From contig CM019068.1 in the NCBI GenBank assembly GCA_009667805.1, forward strand, positions 8,620,182 to 8,684,181: a stretch of 64,000 nucleotides of DNA. The letters are read 5' to 3'. This DNA is from Leptobrachium leishanense (lineage: Eukaryota > Chordata > Amphibia > Anura > Megophryidae). The position numbers and the translations under genes were made by a program. Of this stretch, positions 45,942-57,980 are shown in pieces (within the stretch, counting starts at the first letter, position 1; each line of letters begins with the position of its first letter). A model generated the notes under the pieces. That model searched no databases, was not told the DNA's origin, and saw only the letters and a program-made list of their open reading frames with translations.

Positions 45942-46373
45942 TTAAATGCAGCATATTAGGATGTTTTAGGAGGGAAATTAATTCTCAAATCTTAATCAGA
46001 AACAGACACCACTCCACCCCCTCACTATATTGTACAATGTATCAAATTGATTACCAGACTGAAAACACCTGGTGTTATGCCCGTTTGTGAACAGAGGTCA
46101 TTTAGAGTTGATAATCTTTCCACGTACACATTAGTTTTTAATTCAATATCTAATAAACCGTTGCTTATAATATTCTGCAGTAAAGAGTCTCTTTATTTCT
46201 AGATTTTTTAGTATTTTTTTAAGTATTTTCTATACTTTTTTCAAAATTTCTTTTTTTTGCGAACCCGAACCGAACACGCCCAAAAAGTTTGAAATTCGCA
46301 AACTTTCGAACTGTCAAAGTTCGGGTCGAACTCCGAACAGTCCGAACCCGAACAACTCATCCCTAGTTGTCAG

Positions 46374-47380
46374 AGCTCTAAAGAGGTAAACAAGCTGTTT
46401 CCGTAGAGCTGTTTCCGCCTTTCATATGCTTTATCTTGTTAAATCTGTTGCTGTTCCAGTTGTTTCTGCTGACAGATGGTAACTGCGCGGCTTTATAAGG
46501 GCAAATTCATCAATTTATTACCTTTTCATCCTAATGTCCTCTGATTTATCACCAGTCAATATTTTTCCCTTGTGAATTCAGCGACCTGTTTGTGTATTGT
46601 CTTCTATTCCCTCTGTGTCACTTTGATCGGTAATGAGTAGAATAAATGTAATAATCCTGGCAGGCCATTCATTTAACCGTTACGTTATTCCTGATCCAGA
46701 CACGCCGCGTCCATTTGTGCAGGTTGTCTCTTTTATTCCGGAGCTGCGCAGTATAATTCATAGAAAATGCGTTTTTGATTCCGGTAAAAATATTGAACAT
46801 CAGGTTTAATAAAAGTGAGAGAGAGCGAGAGAAGACACACGTGACGCGTTTCGCTTGATCACCAAAGTTTTCAGGAGCGGCACAGCGGTTACAATCTTAC
46901 AACGCAATAAAACAAACAATATAAACATTCTCTCTCCCTTCTGTCCAAACCTACCAGTATGTCTTCAAAATAATTGCAAGATGCTAATGGTGACGGTAGT
47001 CACTTTGGCCTTGTGGTACACAGACCTAGAGATGCGTTTGGGAGGTGCAGGCCTGATGTTCTATATTGTTTCCCTGCCTCTCCTATGTTAAAGTCATCCT
47101 GTATCTACAGCTCTAGATTCAGGGTGTTTGTGTTTTCTGTGCCCTATTGCCTGATGTCTGTTATATTATTATTCCCTGATGTGTTTATTGTAGTGTCTTG
47201 TTGTATACACTGTGGTGTTTCCCTAATTTTACCCAGGATTCTGTCAAACCACTTCCACCCTTCAGGATCTTGCTCAAACTAGTTCTTCCTGCTCCTTTGC
47301 TTTAGCCTTTGTCTGACCAGGGTGTGTGTGGGAGGGGGAGGCTACTGGGAGGCTAACTATAGGATGCGCAAAGTACAGTA
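46374..47380. other. No gene seen
   Basis: Unique-looking DNA apart from the hammerhead-like motif at 46841-46880. Frames of 78 and 102 codons at 46855-47282 have no family match and overlap in different registers. Confidence 0.45.
46841..46880 (-). ncRNA. Degenerate hammerhead-like motif, minus strand
   Basis: On the minus strand GCGAAACGCGTC (46854-46843) retains the GAAA, the palindrome ACGCGT and a consensus GTC cleavage triplet. Upstream CTGAAAA replaces CTGANGA, and stem II CTT/AAG is short. Flanks do not pair well as stem I. Likely inactive. Confidence 0.35.
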
Positions 47381-47925
47381 AGCTTCTCAACAAAAAAAAC
47401 CCATTTGAAAGGGTCAAAATTTAAACGCTGTCTGCAAAAAACTACTGGACAAAAATGTCTGGAATTAATATATAAGCTCCCATGAATAATAATAAAACAG
47501 GTCTGTTACTAAAAAAAATGCTATTTAAAAAGAAAATCTGGAAAACAAAATTGCCCAAAAAAATCCTAAAATAAATAGACTTTTTGCTGCAGTTTAAAAT
47601 AATAAACAGTTTATTAGATATTGGATAAAAAGGGGAATATTTCTAACATTGAAACTTATGGGATTCACCTGATTAAACCTGTTGAATGAAACCACTGAAC
47701 GTCAGGGCAGTTCACTGATATTTCTGTTGTTCATTGTGAATAGATTAACCATTGCTTCTCTATAGGGGATTTCACTGCTGCCGAGCAGGCACCGTATTTC
47801 ACTGCTGCCGAACAGGCACCGTACTTTGCTGGCAATTCGCCAAAACTTGGCGAACTGCCTGCTCTCTGAATAGCCGAATGGCCTAAAAATTTCACCGTAC
47901 GGCTCTCTTTAATTAACCCATTCAG
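47381..47925 (+). mobile_element. MITE family X, 3' two-thirds
   Basis: Contains AAAACTACTGGACAAAAATG, GACTTTTTGCTGCAG, TGAAACTTATGGGATTCACC, GGGGATTTCACTGCTGCCGA with two to three GAACAGGCACCGTA units, GGCGAACTGCCTGCTCTCTG, then CGGCTCTCTTTAATTAACCC, a decayed right terminus. Confidence 0.72.
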
Positions 47926-48877
47926 TGTCCAATCATTGTCAACCGTGATTTATGGATGGTTCCACTTTGTAGAAACACATAATTACAAGACGCTGCTTTT
48001 CTGTGAGCTTTCGGTATTCACAGAGTATCTCTTTACACTTCACCAGTGAATAGAAAGTAAATATATTAAATCTTTTTTGATCCCATCGGGGCTCGGAATT
48101 TTTTTTTTTATTAATCTAACCAATGTTCTTGGTTTACAGTTTATCCTAGAAGTTTACTAAGAGCATTAGGTGTTTAATCCAGTATCTTTCACGATTTCCA
48201 GCGAAACGAGTAGCCTCTTTATCATTTCTGCATTTTACATCAAGGCTCGAAGGCAAAACATTTACATATATAAACAAATACATCAATTCATGCCATGAAG
48301 AGGTCAGCACACACACCGTATTCTTCATGTCCTGTTCTGTTGCTAAAAGCAAAGGTTTATATGTGCAGATACTTTCAGGGGAAATTATACAAAAACAGTC
48401 TTTTCTATCCATTTCATATTTATTCTGTATCTTCGAATGACCTGGAAATGGCCCCAAGTAAGAGGAGCAGGAGAAAAGTGCAGCCATGCGCATAATGTGT
48501 TTATAAAAACAAATGGTTTCCTGATACAATAGTGATTTCAGATTCTAAAGTCCGGCCGTCCACTGGGTCCGTATTCGTGCGACGGTGCAATCATCCGATA
48601 TCGGATGTCGTCTTCCGACCAATTCCACAACATGGAGGTGAATCTGTCCTCTTTCACTGCTTCCGACTTCCAACGGACGACTTCAGATGATTTTTTGTGT
48701 CCTCAACAGATTAGCGATCTTTCCTATTTCAATGGGATTTGTCGGACGACACTGGGACGATCTGGTTCAATTTACATGAAAAAAGATGAATTGTATAGTT
48801 AAACCGCCGTTCTACGGCTGGGAAAGTGTCCCATACAGAAGTGATTCAGTTCGACAGCCGTATAGGAACACAAAAAT
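47926..48877. other. No gene seen; possible old palindromic element at 48545-48800
   Basis: 48545-48800 is GC-richer with repeated TCCGA/CGGA words and TCGGACGAC-type motifs, like the interior of a decayed MITE, but no ends were found. The rest is unique-looking. Confidence 0.4.
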
Positions 48878-49097
48878 TACAGTTGTGTTCAAAATTATTC
48901 AACCCCCACTGAAATTGAGTGTTTTGGCCAGTTTGACATTGATTTTGATCATTCAGTCATCTTGCTTACAATTAAATCAAAGAGGCACGTGTAGGTCAGA
49001 CAAATATAACATAACATTTATAATGAAATAACCACAAATGTCTTTTCTGTGCTCACATCATTATCAGTTTTATTCAACCCCCAAGTGACATTCAATC

Positions 49098-50543
<1,446 letters not shown>

Positions 50544-50747
50544 GTTTGTAACCACACCAGTAAATGTCTAGAAGGAGCTGAGTATCACAGTCATTTTAAA
50601 GCTGCCTAATTGGTGCTTATTATGCTTTATTGCTGCTACGTGACATCCACAGGTGTTTTCAATACCTGATTGAAAACACTTGAATGAACCTCTGTAACCT
50701 CTGGTTACAAAACCAATTGATGTCATTTTAGTTGCATATGGTTCTTC

Positions 50748-50867
50748 ATAAAACATGACAGTCTTGGTAATAAAACCAAAAAATAAATCATATGGATAAA
50801 TCTTCACTGTGAGTGGTTACTATATGATTTATTTTTTGGTTTTATTACCAAGACTGTCATGTTTTAT
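50748..50867. repeat. 46-bp perfect inverted repeat with 28-nt spacer
   Basis: The arm 50748-50793 (contains AACATGACAGTCTTGGTAAT) is the exact reverse complement, by eye, of 50822-50867 (ATTACCAAGACTGTCATGTT). It lies where the Tc1-like element should have its right terminal repeat. Confidence 0.9.
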
Positions 50868-51345
50868 TTTATGCTATATTTTTTTAGTATTTATGATTTG
50901 TCATTATGTATTCACTGTAGGTTTATTTGTATGGGTTATCTTTTTCAGGCGCTGCTCCTCGAGGCAGTTTTTCGGGCAATCATGGTTATGCATAACCGCT
51001 GGATTGATGTATTAATTTATTCTTGTTTTCCCCACCTGTGGGAAATTATAGTTATGTGGTTTTGTTGTATCATGTCCACTAAGTTTTGTTTTGCCCTGTG
51101 CGCATGCGCACTCGCGGTTTCCCAGGATTCCGTGCGTCGGCGTATGCTCTGTGCTGTGTCCGCCATCTTTGTACACCTATTGGCGTTATATGCGCCTGTA
51201 TGCTGGGATCATTTGGTTAATAACCTTGTATCTCCTTGAATTCATGAGTTAACAGGTTCTTGATCAATTATCTTTCCATGTGTGTCTCTAATTGCCTGAT
51301 TCGCTCCACCCTTGCTATAATATGTATATAAGGGTTTTCTTCTAT
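50868..51345. other. No gene seen
   Basis: A 126-codon plus-strand frame (50859-51239) starts inside the inverted repeat, is Cys/Phe-rich and matches no family I know. I do not call it a gene. CpG content is higher around 51090-51140. Confidence 0.45.
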
Positions 51346-51354
51346 TTGTTTGGT

Positions 51355-51420
51355 AAGGCACTATACACTGAGGAAGGGGCTGTGTCCCCGAAACATTTGT
51401 TTTGTGTTTTCTTTTTGTTT
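51355..51420 (+). ncRNA. Degenerate hammerhead-ribozyme-like motif
   Basis: CTGAGGA (about 51370) is followed by one extra A, then stem II GGGG-CTGTGT-CCCC and GAAAC. ATACA before and TGTGT after can pair as a short stem I. ACATTTGT replaces the ACGCGTT of 58023-58029. The single extra A before stem II is shared with the good copy. Confidence 0.5.
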
Positions 51421-51477
51421 ATTTAAAATAAATGTGGTAGCACCAGTGCACCATTCCTTGCAGAGCTGGAGGTACCA

Positions 51478-51840
51478 GTTCGACAGCCCATAGGGTTCAA
51501 TGTAAAAAAAATTTGCGTTTTTACCCCTTTTTTTATTCAACCGTTTATTTTTTTCATCCGCAGAAAAAAAGCCTTTTTATTTATTGAGTTTTTTGGAATT
51601 TGATTATTTTATTTTATTTTTAAGGGAAATTTTTTGATTCCCAATTTTTTTTTTTTCAATAAAGACGAGATTTTTTTTCCTGGTTGAATGCGTCATGCTT
51701 TTTTGTTCTTCCGTCCGGTGCTGTCCTTGGTTCTGAAACCTATTTCAGCACCAAGGACAGCGTTTTTCCCCCTGTAGCCTTCAGTGAGGTTTTTTCTCGT
51801 GTTCAGCTGCATTCACCAGTGCTCTCCTTCATGCTTAAAC
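51478..51840 (-). mobile_element. Family Y element, partial, minus orientation
   Basis: CCATAGGGTTCAATGTAAAA, a T-rich middle (AAAAAGCCTTTTTATTTATT) and CGGTGCTGTCCTTGGTTCTG / TTTCAGCACCAAGGACAGC match family Y reversed, with a single hairpin unit. Confidence 0.6.
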
Positions 51841-51844
51841 CGCA

Positions 51845-52100
51845 TTAACTCATTACCTACCAAGCACGTTTTGTTAAAAAAACTTTATCATAATATAATT
51901 TTGAAACAGGTCAATGTGAAGTTAACAATTAAATATAGAGTGAAATAGAAATTTTGCTCAGAAATTGTCCTTCAAAGATAGTTAAAAAATGTGTATATTG
52001 TACATTTGACAATTTTACATTTTTCTCTTATTCGTATTTCCTTTACAGAAATATCACTGGGATGAAAGGTTCTAAACTCTAGATGGCGTCCCTTATCTGC
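51845..52100. mobile_element. Dispersed repeat shared with 34370-34605
   Basis: Starts TTAACTCATTACCTACCA and ends CTCTAGATGGCGTCCCTTAT, as in the other copy. Probably an old TTAA-type element fragment. Confidence 0.5.
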
Positions 52101-52179
52101 CACAATGTCACACGGGGTCTGCATTATCTGCATACAGACAGAAATGGCCTTGGTGTCAGTAAATGTGCTGCAGACAGAC

Positions 52180-52600
52180 AATAAAATGGTGAGATCTCCT
52201 GCTAACATTGGGTCTGCATTATCAGTATACAGGCAGATGCAGTCATTTGCTGCAGACAGATAAAAAATGGTGAGATCTGCTGCTTATGGGGGTTTGTAGT
52301 GATCAGAATGAGATTATTAGCAATACAATATCTGTATGTGCTGCATAATGCCTGTGTATGGAAATTACAGCAACACCTTGTATCTGTATGTGCTGCATAA
52401 CGCCTGTGTATGGCAATTACAGCAACACCTTGTATCTGTATGTGCTGCATAATGCCTGTGTATGGCAATTACAGCAACACCTTGTATCTGTATGTGCTGC
52501 ATAATGCCTGTGTATGGCAATTACAGCAAGACCTTGTATCTGTATGTGCTGCATAATGCCTGTGTATGGCAATTACAGCAACACCTTGTATCTGTACTGT
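52180..52600. repeat. 52-bp tandem repeat (about 5 copies) after a short imperfect duplication
   Basis: 52330-52595: units TGTATCTGTATGTGCTGCAT plus AATGCCTGTGTATGGCAATT plus ACAGCAACACCT. 52140-52285 holds two copies of an AAAATGGTGAGATCT(C/G)CTGCT segment. Frames of 78-88 codons on the minus strand are by-products. Confidence 0.9.
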
Positions 52601-52699
52601 ACAGGGATTTACACTCATTATAACCCCCTGAATCTTATCCCTGTAGTGGTTTTTTTTGCAAACAGCTTTCTAAAAGTTACAGTGTTCTTTTTTTTTACC

Positions 52700-52915
52700 T
52701 TCTCCAGCGACTTGTTGACTTTTTACGATGGCTGGTTGGTGTTCTGTTCGGCAGATCATCACTTTTTCCGGACGCATTCGGCGGGTTTTTCCTTCAGTTT
52801 GGGGACCCTACAGTGAATGCTGAATTCACCGCAGGATCGGCAAATTCAACTCTCCGAAGTGTGGGGAAATTCTGGTAGAATTCAGTGCTCTTCGAATAAC
52901 ACTGATAGAGTAAAA
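52700..52915 (-). mobile_element. MITE family X, terminal part, minus orientation
   Basis: GACCCTACAGTGAATGCTGA, CACCGCAGGATCGG, CCGAAGTGTGGGG and the right terminus GTGCTCTTCGAATAACAC. Only the 5' portion of the family remains. Confidence 0.68.
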
Positions 52916-52917
52916 TA

Positions 52918-53015
52918 TTTTCTAAACATACAAGAGGAAAACAAAACACATGTAACATGCAACATAAATAAACACAATAAGGACATTTCATTTTATGGTG
53001 GTACCGGCCCTTTAA
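52918..53015 (-). repeat. Dispersed repeat matching 9600-9695
   Basis: ATATTTTCTAAACATACAAG, AAAACACATGT and GTGGTACCGGCCCTTTAAT correspond in reverse to the sequence bordering the 42-bp array. No 42-bp unit is attached to this copy; a family X MITE is next to it instead. Confidence 0.65.
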
Positions 53016-53425
53016 TAAATGATGCACCTGTTTGTGTGAGGAATAGCTCGATTCTCCCAGTTGTGCAATTGACAAATAGTGTGTGATTTGGAGCTGATTC
53101 TTTTGATCATATCAGGAAACGTATTCAAACAGATCCTCGTGTGAGAAGAGGCTGGATGTGATAGTCTCTGTCTGTGACACAATGTATTGTGTGGAAGAGG
53201 AAGTGATGTTAGTGATTGTATCAGTTTTCTGTCCTGTTCTGTTTATAATGTTTTTGAAGAGGGATCAAGGGCCAAGAATCAGCAAAGAGGAAGTGACTGT
53301 GTAATAATGTCTCTATATTTCATTCTGTCCCGAGCAGAAAAAACCCGTATTAAATCATTAATGGGATTGTAAATAACATATAAAGCAGTGGAGGAATCAA
53401 GGACACCCCCCCCTCCATGTTCTGA
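53016..53425. other. No gene seen
   Basis: Unique-looking DNA, no recognisable domain or repeat. Confidence 0.45.
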
Positions 53426-53429
53426 TTAA

Positions 53430-53855
53430 GGCTAGGGTCAGACGAACGCATTTTTCGCGTCGTACGTGAAAAAGTGCGTTCGAACAAATGGACGTATTTT
53501 TTCACGGAATACGCGATAGCGGTCATACGATGCGCATTTTCGTCCGTTGTTTTGAATGGATCATCAATAAAACTCTTTTTGCGTCTGGACGTTATGTTGG
53601 CCGGACATTAGCAGCGTCTGACGTCTTCTAATCACGCACACACGCCGCTAGCGGACACAGCGCACTCTGTACGTCAGTAGTAGCGGTTTGACGTTCTCAA
53701 AAAAATGCGTTTGATTGCCACTTGCGTTGCGTGGCCGCACTTTTGTGCGACCGTACTTCGTATATTGGCCGTCATTGCCTGTCATTTGCTGCTACTACGG
53801 CCGTGATAAAGTGCGGCTGCACGCGCATTCGCACTGCGTTCGTCTGACCCCAGCC
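53430..53855. mobile_element. Harbinger-type MITE, family M, copy 4
   Basis: Ends GGCTAGGGTCAGACGAACGC and (inverted) GGCTGGGGTCAGACGAACGC, 426 bp, TTAA-containing flanks on both sides (TTA target). Interior GTTATGTTGGCCGGACATTA and GTACTTCGTATATTGGCCGT as in the other copies. Confidence 0.92.
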
Positions 53856-54040
53856 TTAAGGAGACACTGCTGCATACCACGATTTGCGCTCAGAATGCCG
53901 TGGTGGCTGGCGGCTTCCATTTTTCACATCTTATATGTCAGAAACCAATGGAAACATTAGTTTACTAAGTCAGACGGGCGGCTCACTAAAAATAAAAAAA
54001 ATTCTTTAAATTACTATTATTTTTAACTTGGTGATATTAA

Positions 54041-54505
54041 CCCCTTAACTACCAAGTGAACCCCCCCCCCCAAAACAAAAAAAAAACACTGTCAGGAATG
54101 AGTGTTTTTTTTATCAATTTCTAATTAATTATACAGTAAGAAATATTTTGGAATATTCTTAATGTATTCCTTACTGTAATAACCTGTTTGGCACCTTCTA
54201 CTGGTCAAATGGAGTTACTGCAGTTTGAAACTGTAGCTCGAGCTTCTGCGCATCGGCCGGGGAAAGTCCGGAATAGCAGGACATTCTTCAGCCAGTTTTA
54301 AACAGTTTTAGCATCTTGGACATCATACCCACAAGACTAACACTTGGAGGCGCCTTCTGGAGCACAAAAGCAAACATAATTTGTTTGCAAAAATTGAATT
54401 TCATTTGCTTTTGTCCTGTAGAGCTGCTGGTCGAGATAACTCGATATCAGGCACCTGGTGGCACCTTTGAAGACCCGAGTTATCTCGATCTCGGGAGTGA
54501 AGGGG
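54041..54505 (+). mobile_element. TTAA-type (piggyBac-like) MITE
   Basis: TTAA at 54037-54040 and 54506-54509; ends CCCCTTAACTACCA and GGGAGTGAAGGGG. Sister copy of 38503-38978 (shared TTTGCAAAAATTGAATTTCA, TTACTGTAATAACCTG). Confidence 0.85.
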
Positions 54506-54509
54506 TTAA

Positions 54510-54828
54510 TCTGTGTGTCCATTTGACAAAATGTAAACTGTGTTGCAGCAAATGGGAATCCAGCGATGAAGTTTAAAAAAGTAGCAAAGATTGGATAAAA
54601 AGAAATAAAGTAACGTATGTATATTTGTTATTCTGTCTTTCCCATTGTACAGCGCTACAGAACGTGTTGGCGCTTTACAAATACTTGTAACTGTAAAATA
54701 TATTAAATATTTCTCCTCCAAATTCTCGCCAGGCTAATGAGTAAAAGCGAGTAAAGAATAACAGACATATAGGGGATTTTGTATCATATTGGACGTGTTT
54801 TCATACAAAACGTCAGATTTACTAACAG
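54510..54828. other. No gene; repeat-tail motif at about 54640-54690
   Basis: TTGTACAGCGCTACAGAACG and TTGGCGCTTTACAAATAC resemble the tail motif at 7525-7580 in reverse. I cannot name the family. Confidence 0.4.
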
Positions 54829-56183
54829 GGTTATTCAGAGAGAGCAGATCTGGCCCCGAAATGTAACCGGACACTGAAATTCAGCACACGGGTACATTCC
54901 AGGGCCATTCGGCTATTCTGAGAGCAGGCAGTTTGCCAAATTTTGGCGAATTGCCTGCACGTACGGTGCCTGTTCGAGGGCAGTGAAATACAGTGCTGTT
55001 CGACGGCAGGGAAATACGGTGCCTGTTCGGCGGCAGTGAAATCCCCCATAGAGAAGCAATGGTTAATCTATTCACATTGAACAGCAGAGAAATGTCAGTG
55101 AAATGCCCTGATGTTCAGTGGTTTCATTCGGCAGGTTTATTCAGGCTAGGGTCAGACTAACGCATTTTTCACGTTGTCCGTGAAAATGTGCGTTCGAAGA
55201 ATGGACGTATTTTTTCACGGAATACGCGATAGCGGTCATACGATGCGCAGTCTCATCCGTGATTTTGTACGGATCATCAATAAAACACTTCTTGCATCTG
55301 GACGTTATGTTGGCCGGACATTAGCAGCGTCTGATGTCTCCAATTCACTCACACACGCCGCTAGCGGACGCAGCGCACTCTGTACGTCAGTACTAGTGGT
55401 TTAACGTTCTCGAAAAAATGCGTTCATTTTCCACTTGCGTTGCGCAGCCGGACTTTTGTGCGACCGTACTTCGTATATTGGCCGTCATTGCCCGGCATCT
55501 GCTGCTAGCACGGCCGTGATTAAGTGCGCCAGAACGCGCGTTCGCACTGCCTCAGTCTGACCCTAGCCTCAGGCGAATCCCATAGGTTTCAATGTTAAAA
55601 ATATTCCCGTTTTTATCCAATATCTACTAAACCGCTTATTATTTTAATCTGCAGCAAAAAGTCTCTTAATTTATAGATTTTTTTTGGATCTTTTAGGCAT
55701 TTTTCAGGATTTTTTTGGCAAACTTTTTTTATGTTATTTTTTGAAATTGTCTTTTTTTTCTGTAACCGACCTTTTTATTATCATTCATTGGATTTTATAT
55801 GTAAATTCTAGACATTTTCGTTCAGTAGTTTTTTTGCAAACGCTGTTTTAATTTTGAAACTTTCAAGCGCACTGTTTTTTGTTTTTCATCCCGCTCGTCT
55901 GCTTGTCGGCTTTTTCTGGCGGCTGCTCTGCGTTGTGATCGGCAGCTTCTCGGATTTTTCCGGCGTGTTCGCGTGGTCTTTGTGCTGGTTTCTGCAGGTC
56001 TTCGGTGAGTGTGAGGTGGGTTTGCGACGATTGTTCGGTGGGTTTGCATTGAGTTTTCCCTGCACTATGGGGACCATGCGGTGCACACTGCAGGGTCGGC
56101 GAACTAGAATCATTGAAACGCCCCGAAGTGCGGGGAGCGAAAGGGCACCGAACGTGCGGCGACATTTCAAATCTCTCTGAATA
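54829..56183 (-). mobile_element. MITE family X, full-length minus copy with a nested Harbinger MITE
   Basis: Left AGGGTTATTCAGAGAGAG, right ATCTCTCTGAATAGCCCCT, with the complete internal order of 27046-27936 reversed, including three GAACAG-type units (54960-55045). Harbinger MITE at 55144-55568 interrupts it. Without the insertion it is about 925 bp. I could not define a convincing target duplication for this family. Confidence 0.85.
55144..55568. mobile_element. Harbinger-type MITE, family M, copy 5, within MITE X
   Basis: Ends GGCTAGGGTCAGACTAACGC and (inverted) GGCTAGGGTCAGACTGAGG, flanked by TCA at 55141-55143 and 55569-55571. TCA is an unusual variant of the TWA target. Confidence 0.92.
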
Positions 56184-56578
56184 GCCCCTTAAATCACTGA
56201 TGTTCCTCCCACCTCCTCCATTGGTTGAGTGAAAGCTTGGATGGGGATGATTTAATCTGTCAGTAAACGGTTAATGGTAAATACCAATTACAGATTAATT
56301 AGTGATCAACCAGAATAAATTGCAGAATAAATTGTTGCTATATAAATTCATTATTTTAATTACCAAGAAGAAGCAGAAGACTTAGCGGCGTCTGACCTGA
56401 TACTGGATTAATGGGTTCAGAGTAATTCATCGCAATCATTGGCCGTAAAGGGAAGTGAAACCTTTCAATGCTCGATACGGATCTTAATACAATGTGACAG
56501 ATTTTATGTAAAGAACCATTTGTTTACAGTAAAAGTATCTGTACTTTCAATAGAATGTTTTCTACTACAAATAGATAC
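56184..56578. other. No gene seen
   Basis: AT-rich, unique-looking DNA; nothing recognised. Confidence 0.45.
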
Positions 56579-56715
56579 TATGATAGCTCTATGATGGATA
56601 GATGATGGATGGATGATATATGAAGTCACATTATATGTTGGTAAGCTCCATTTTGCAATTGATTTCATGCTTTTTAGTGACAGCTTTTGCATTGGTTAAG
56701 TAAAATTAAAGTCAT

Positions 56716-57881
56716 TGTCACGGTCCGAACCACCAGACCCTCTGGCGCCCTCTTTTGTTCTCCTTTTGCCCTGTTTTGCATTGATATGCAGGTTCCAGGA
56801 CATTCTCCTCCATACGCTTCCTGAACTATAATTTGCATAATGGACATGGAACCACTCCTGCCGTTCATCTCCCTAATTGATCCTGCATATGAGGAAGCTA
56901 CACCCCTGATCCCACGCTTCCTCATTGAAGTTCCTAGCTTAGCTAGTGCAGACCTGCCTTCCACAGATCCTTGCCTGGAACCCCTCCTGCTCTTGATCCA
57001 TAGACCATCCTGTACACTAGGCTTGTGCACCGATTTTTTTTTCGGTTCGATTCGGTTCGATTTTTCGGATTTTTAAACTTTTCGATTCGGCTCGTTTCGA
57101 CCGATTTCTGTTTCGATTCGGTTCGGCTCGACTCGTTTTTCGTGTACATATTTTTTCGGAATATCGACCATTTTTCGTATTTTCGTGTCACTTTGCTCGT
57201 TTTTGTATCGACTTTTCGTAATTTCGGAAATTTTCGTTTTCGGAATTGTACATGTTTTCGGAATATCGACCGTTTTTCGTATTTTCGTGTCACTTTGCTC
57301 GTTTTTTGTATCGACTTTTTGTAACTTCGGAAATTTTCGTTTTTTCGGAACGTCTGTTCTCCTCGTTTCAAAGCAATAAATTTCGATTTGACACATTTCA
57401 AGTCCATTCGAAAATTCCAAAAATATTTCGTTTCGGCTCGGAAAACTTTTCGGATCTGCCGTTTTCGGATCTAAAAATTTTTGGAAATTCATCCGCATCC
57501 GAAAACACGAATCGGGAAATTTCGTGAAAATTCCGAAATTCCCAAACCCGAAACGCACATCCCTACTGTACACCCTCTGCTATTTCTGGACATTCTTTAC
57601 CGGTATCCTCCATTGCCCCCTGTACCCTCTGCTATTCCATGATTGATTACCCGTGTACCAGATCTCTGCTAAATCTTGACTACTCTATTGCCTATTCCTA
57701 TTTTGTACCTGCGCCTGATTATATGTTATCCTTATCCATTGTTATATTCCTAGTCTGTTGTCTGTTTATTTGTATTCACAAATAAACCCTGTTACCCTGT
57801 ATCCTGCCTTATCTGATATAATTACTGCACCTTGGGCTCACACCCACACTTCTGCACCTCTGCTAGGCCAGGCTCGTGACA
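56716..57881 (+). mobile_element. Solo LTR, Ty3/gypsy-like, with nested hAT MITE
   Basis: Starts TGTCACGGTCC and ends GGCTCGTGACA, so it has the TG...CA ends of an LTR. A 5-bp duplication GTCAT flanks it (56711-56715 and 57882-57886). AATAAA at 57781-57786 lies about 100 bp before the right end, as expected for the R/U5 polyadenylation signal. Removing the MITE and one copy of its 8-bp duplication leaves about 610 bp. No internal retroelement sequence adjoins it, so it arose by LTR-LTR recombination. The family assignment is inferred from size and TSD length only. Confidence 0.75.
57018..57565 (+). mobile_element. hAT-type MITE nested in the solo LTR
   Basis: Third copy of the TAGGCTTGTGCACCG family, 548 bp, perfect 8-bp duplication CTGTACAC at 57010-57017 and 57566-57573. 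An internal ~75-bp segment with TTCGGAATATCGACC is duplicated. Confidence 0.93.
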
Positions 57882-57980
57882 GTCATGCTCTTATTGGATC
57901 CACCAATTTCCCGCCAAGTAGTAAACTTGTAACTAATGGAAGTGGGTATTTAAACCGGTATAGGATCATTTTTAGGTAGC

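Larger units (their letters stand above)
42407..46365 (-). mobile_element. hAT element, non-autonomous, packed with nested insertions
   Basis: Begins TAGGGATGAGC, ends (inverted) TAGGGATGAGT, and is flanked by a perfect 8-bp duplication GTTGTCAG (42399-42406 and 46366-46373). Subterminal zones are rich in CCGAAC/GTTCGG on both sides. The left 350 bp match 39628-40000. The core holds in order: a hAT MITE (42760-43634), fold-back MITEs (43784-44722) with a Harbinger MITE inside, a TTAA element (44782-45941) and a family X scrap (46140-46250). No transposase remains. Confidence 0.93.

Noticed and set aside
50859..51239. 126-codon plus-strand frame
   Set aside because: Starts inside the inverted repeat, has biased Cys/Phe content, no domain, no splice context.
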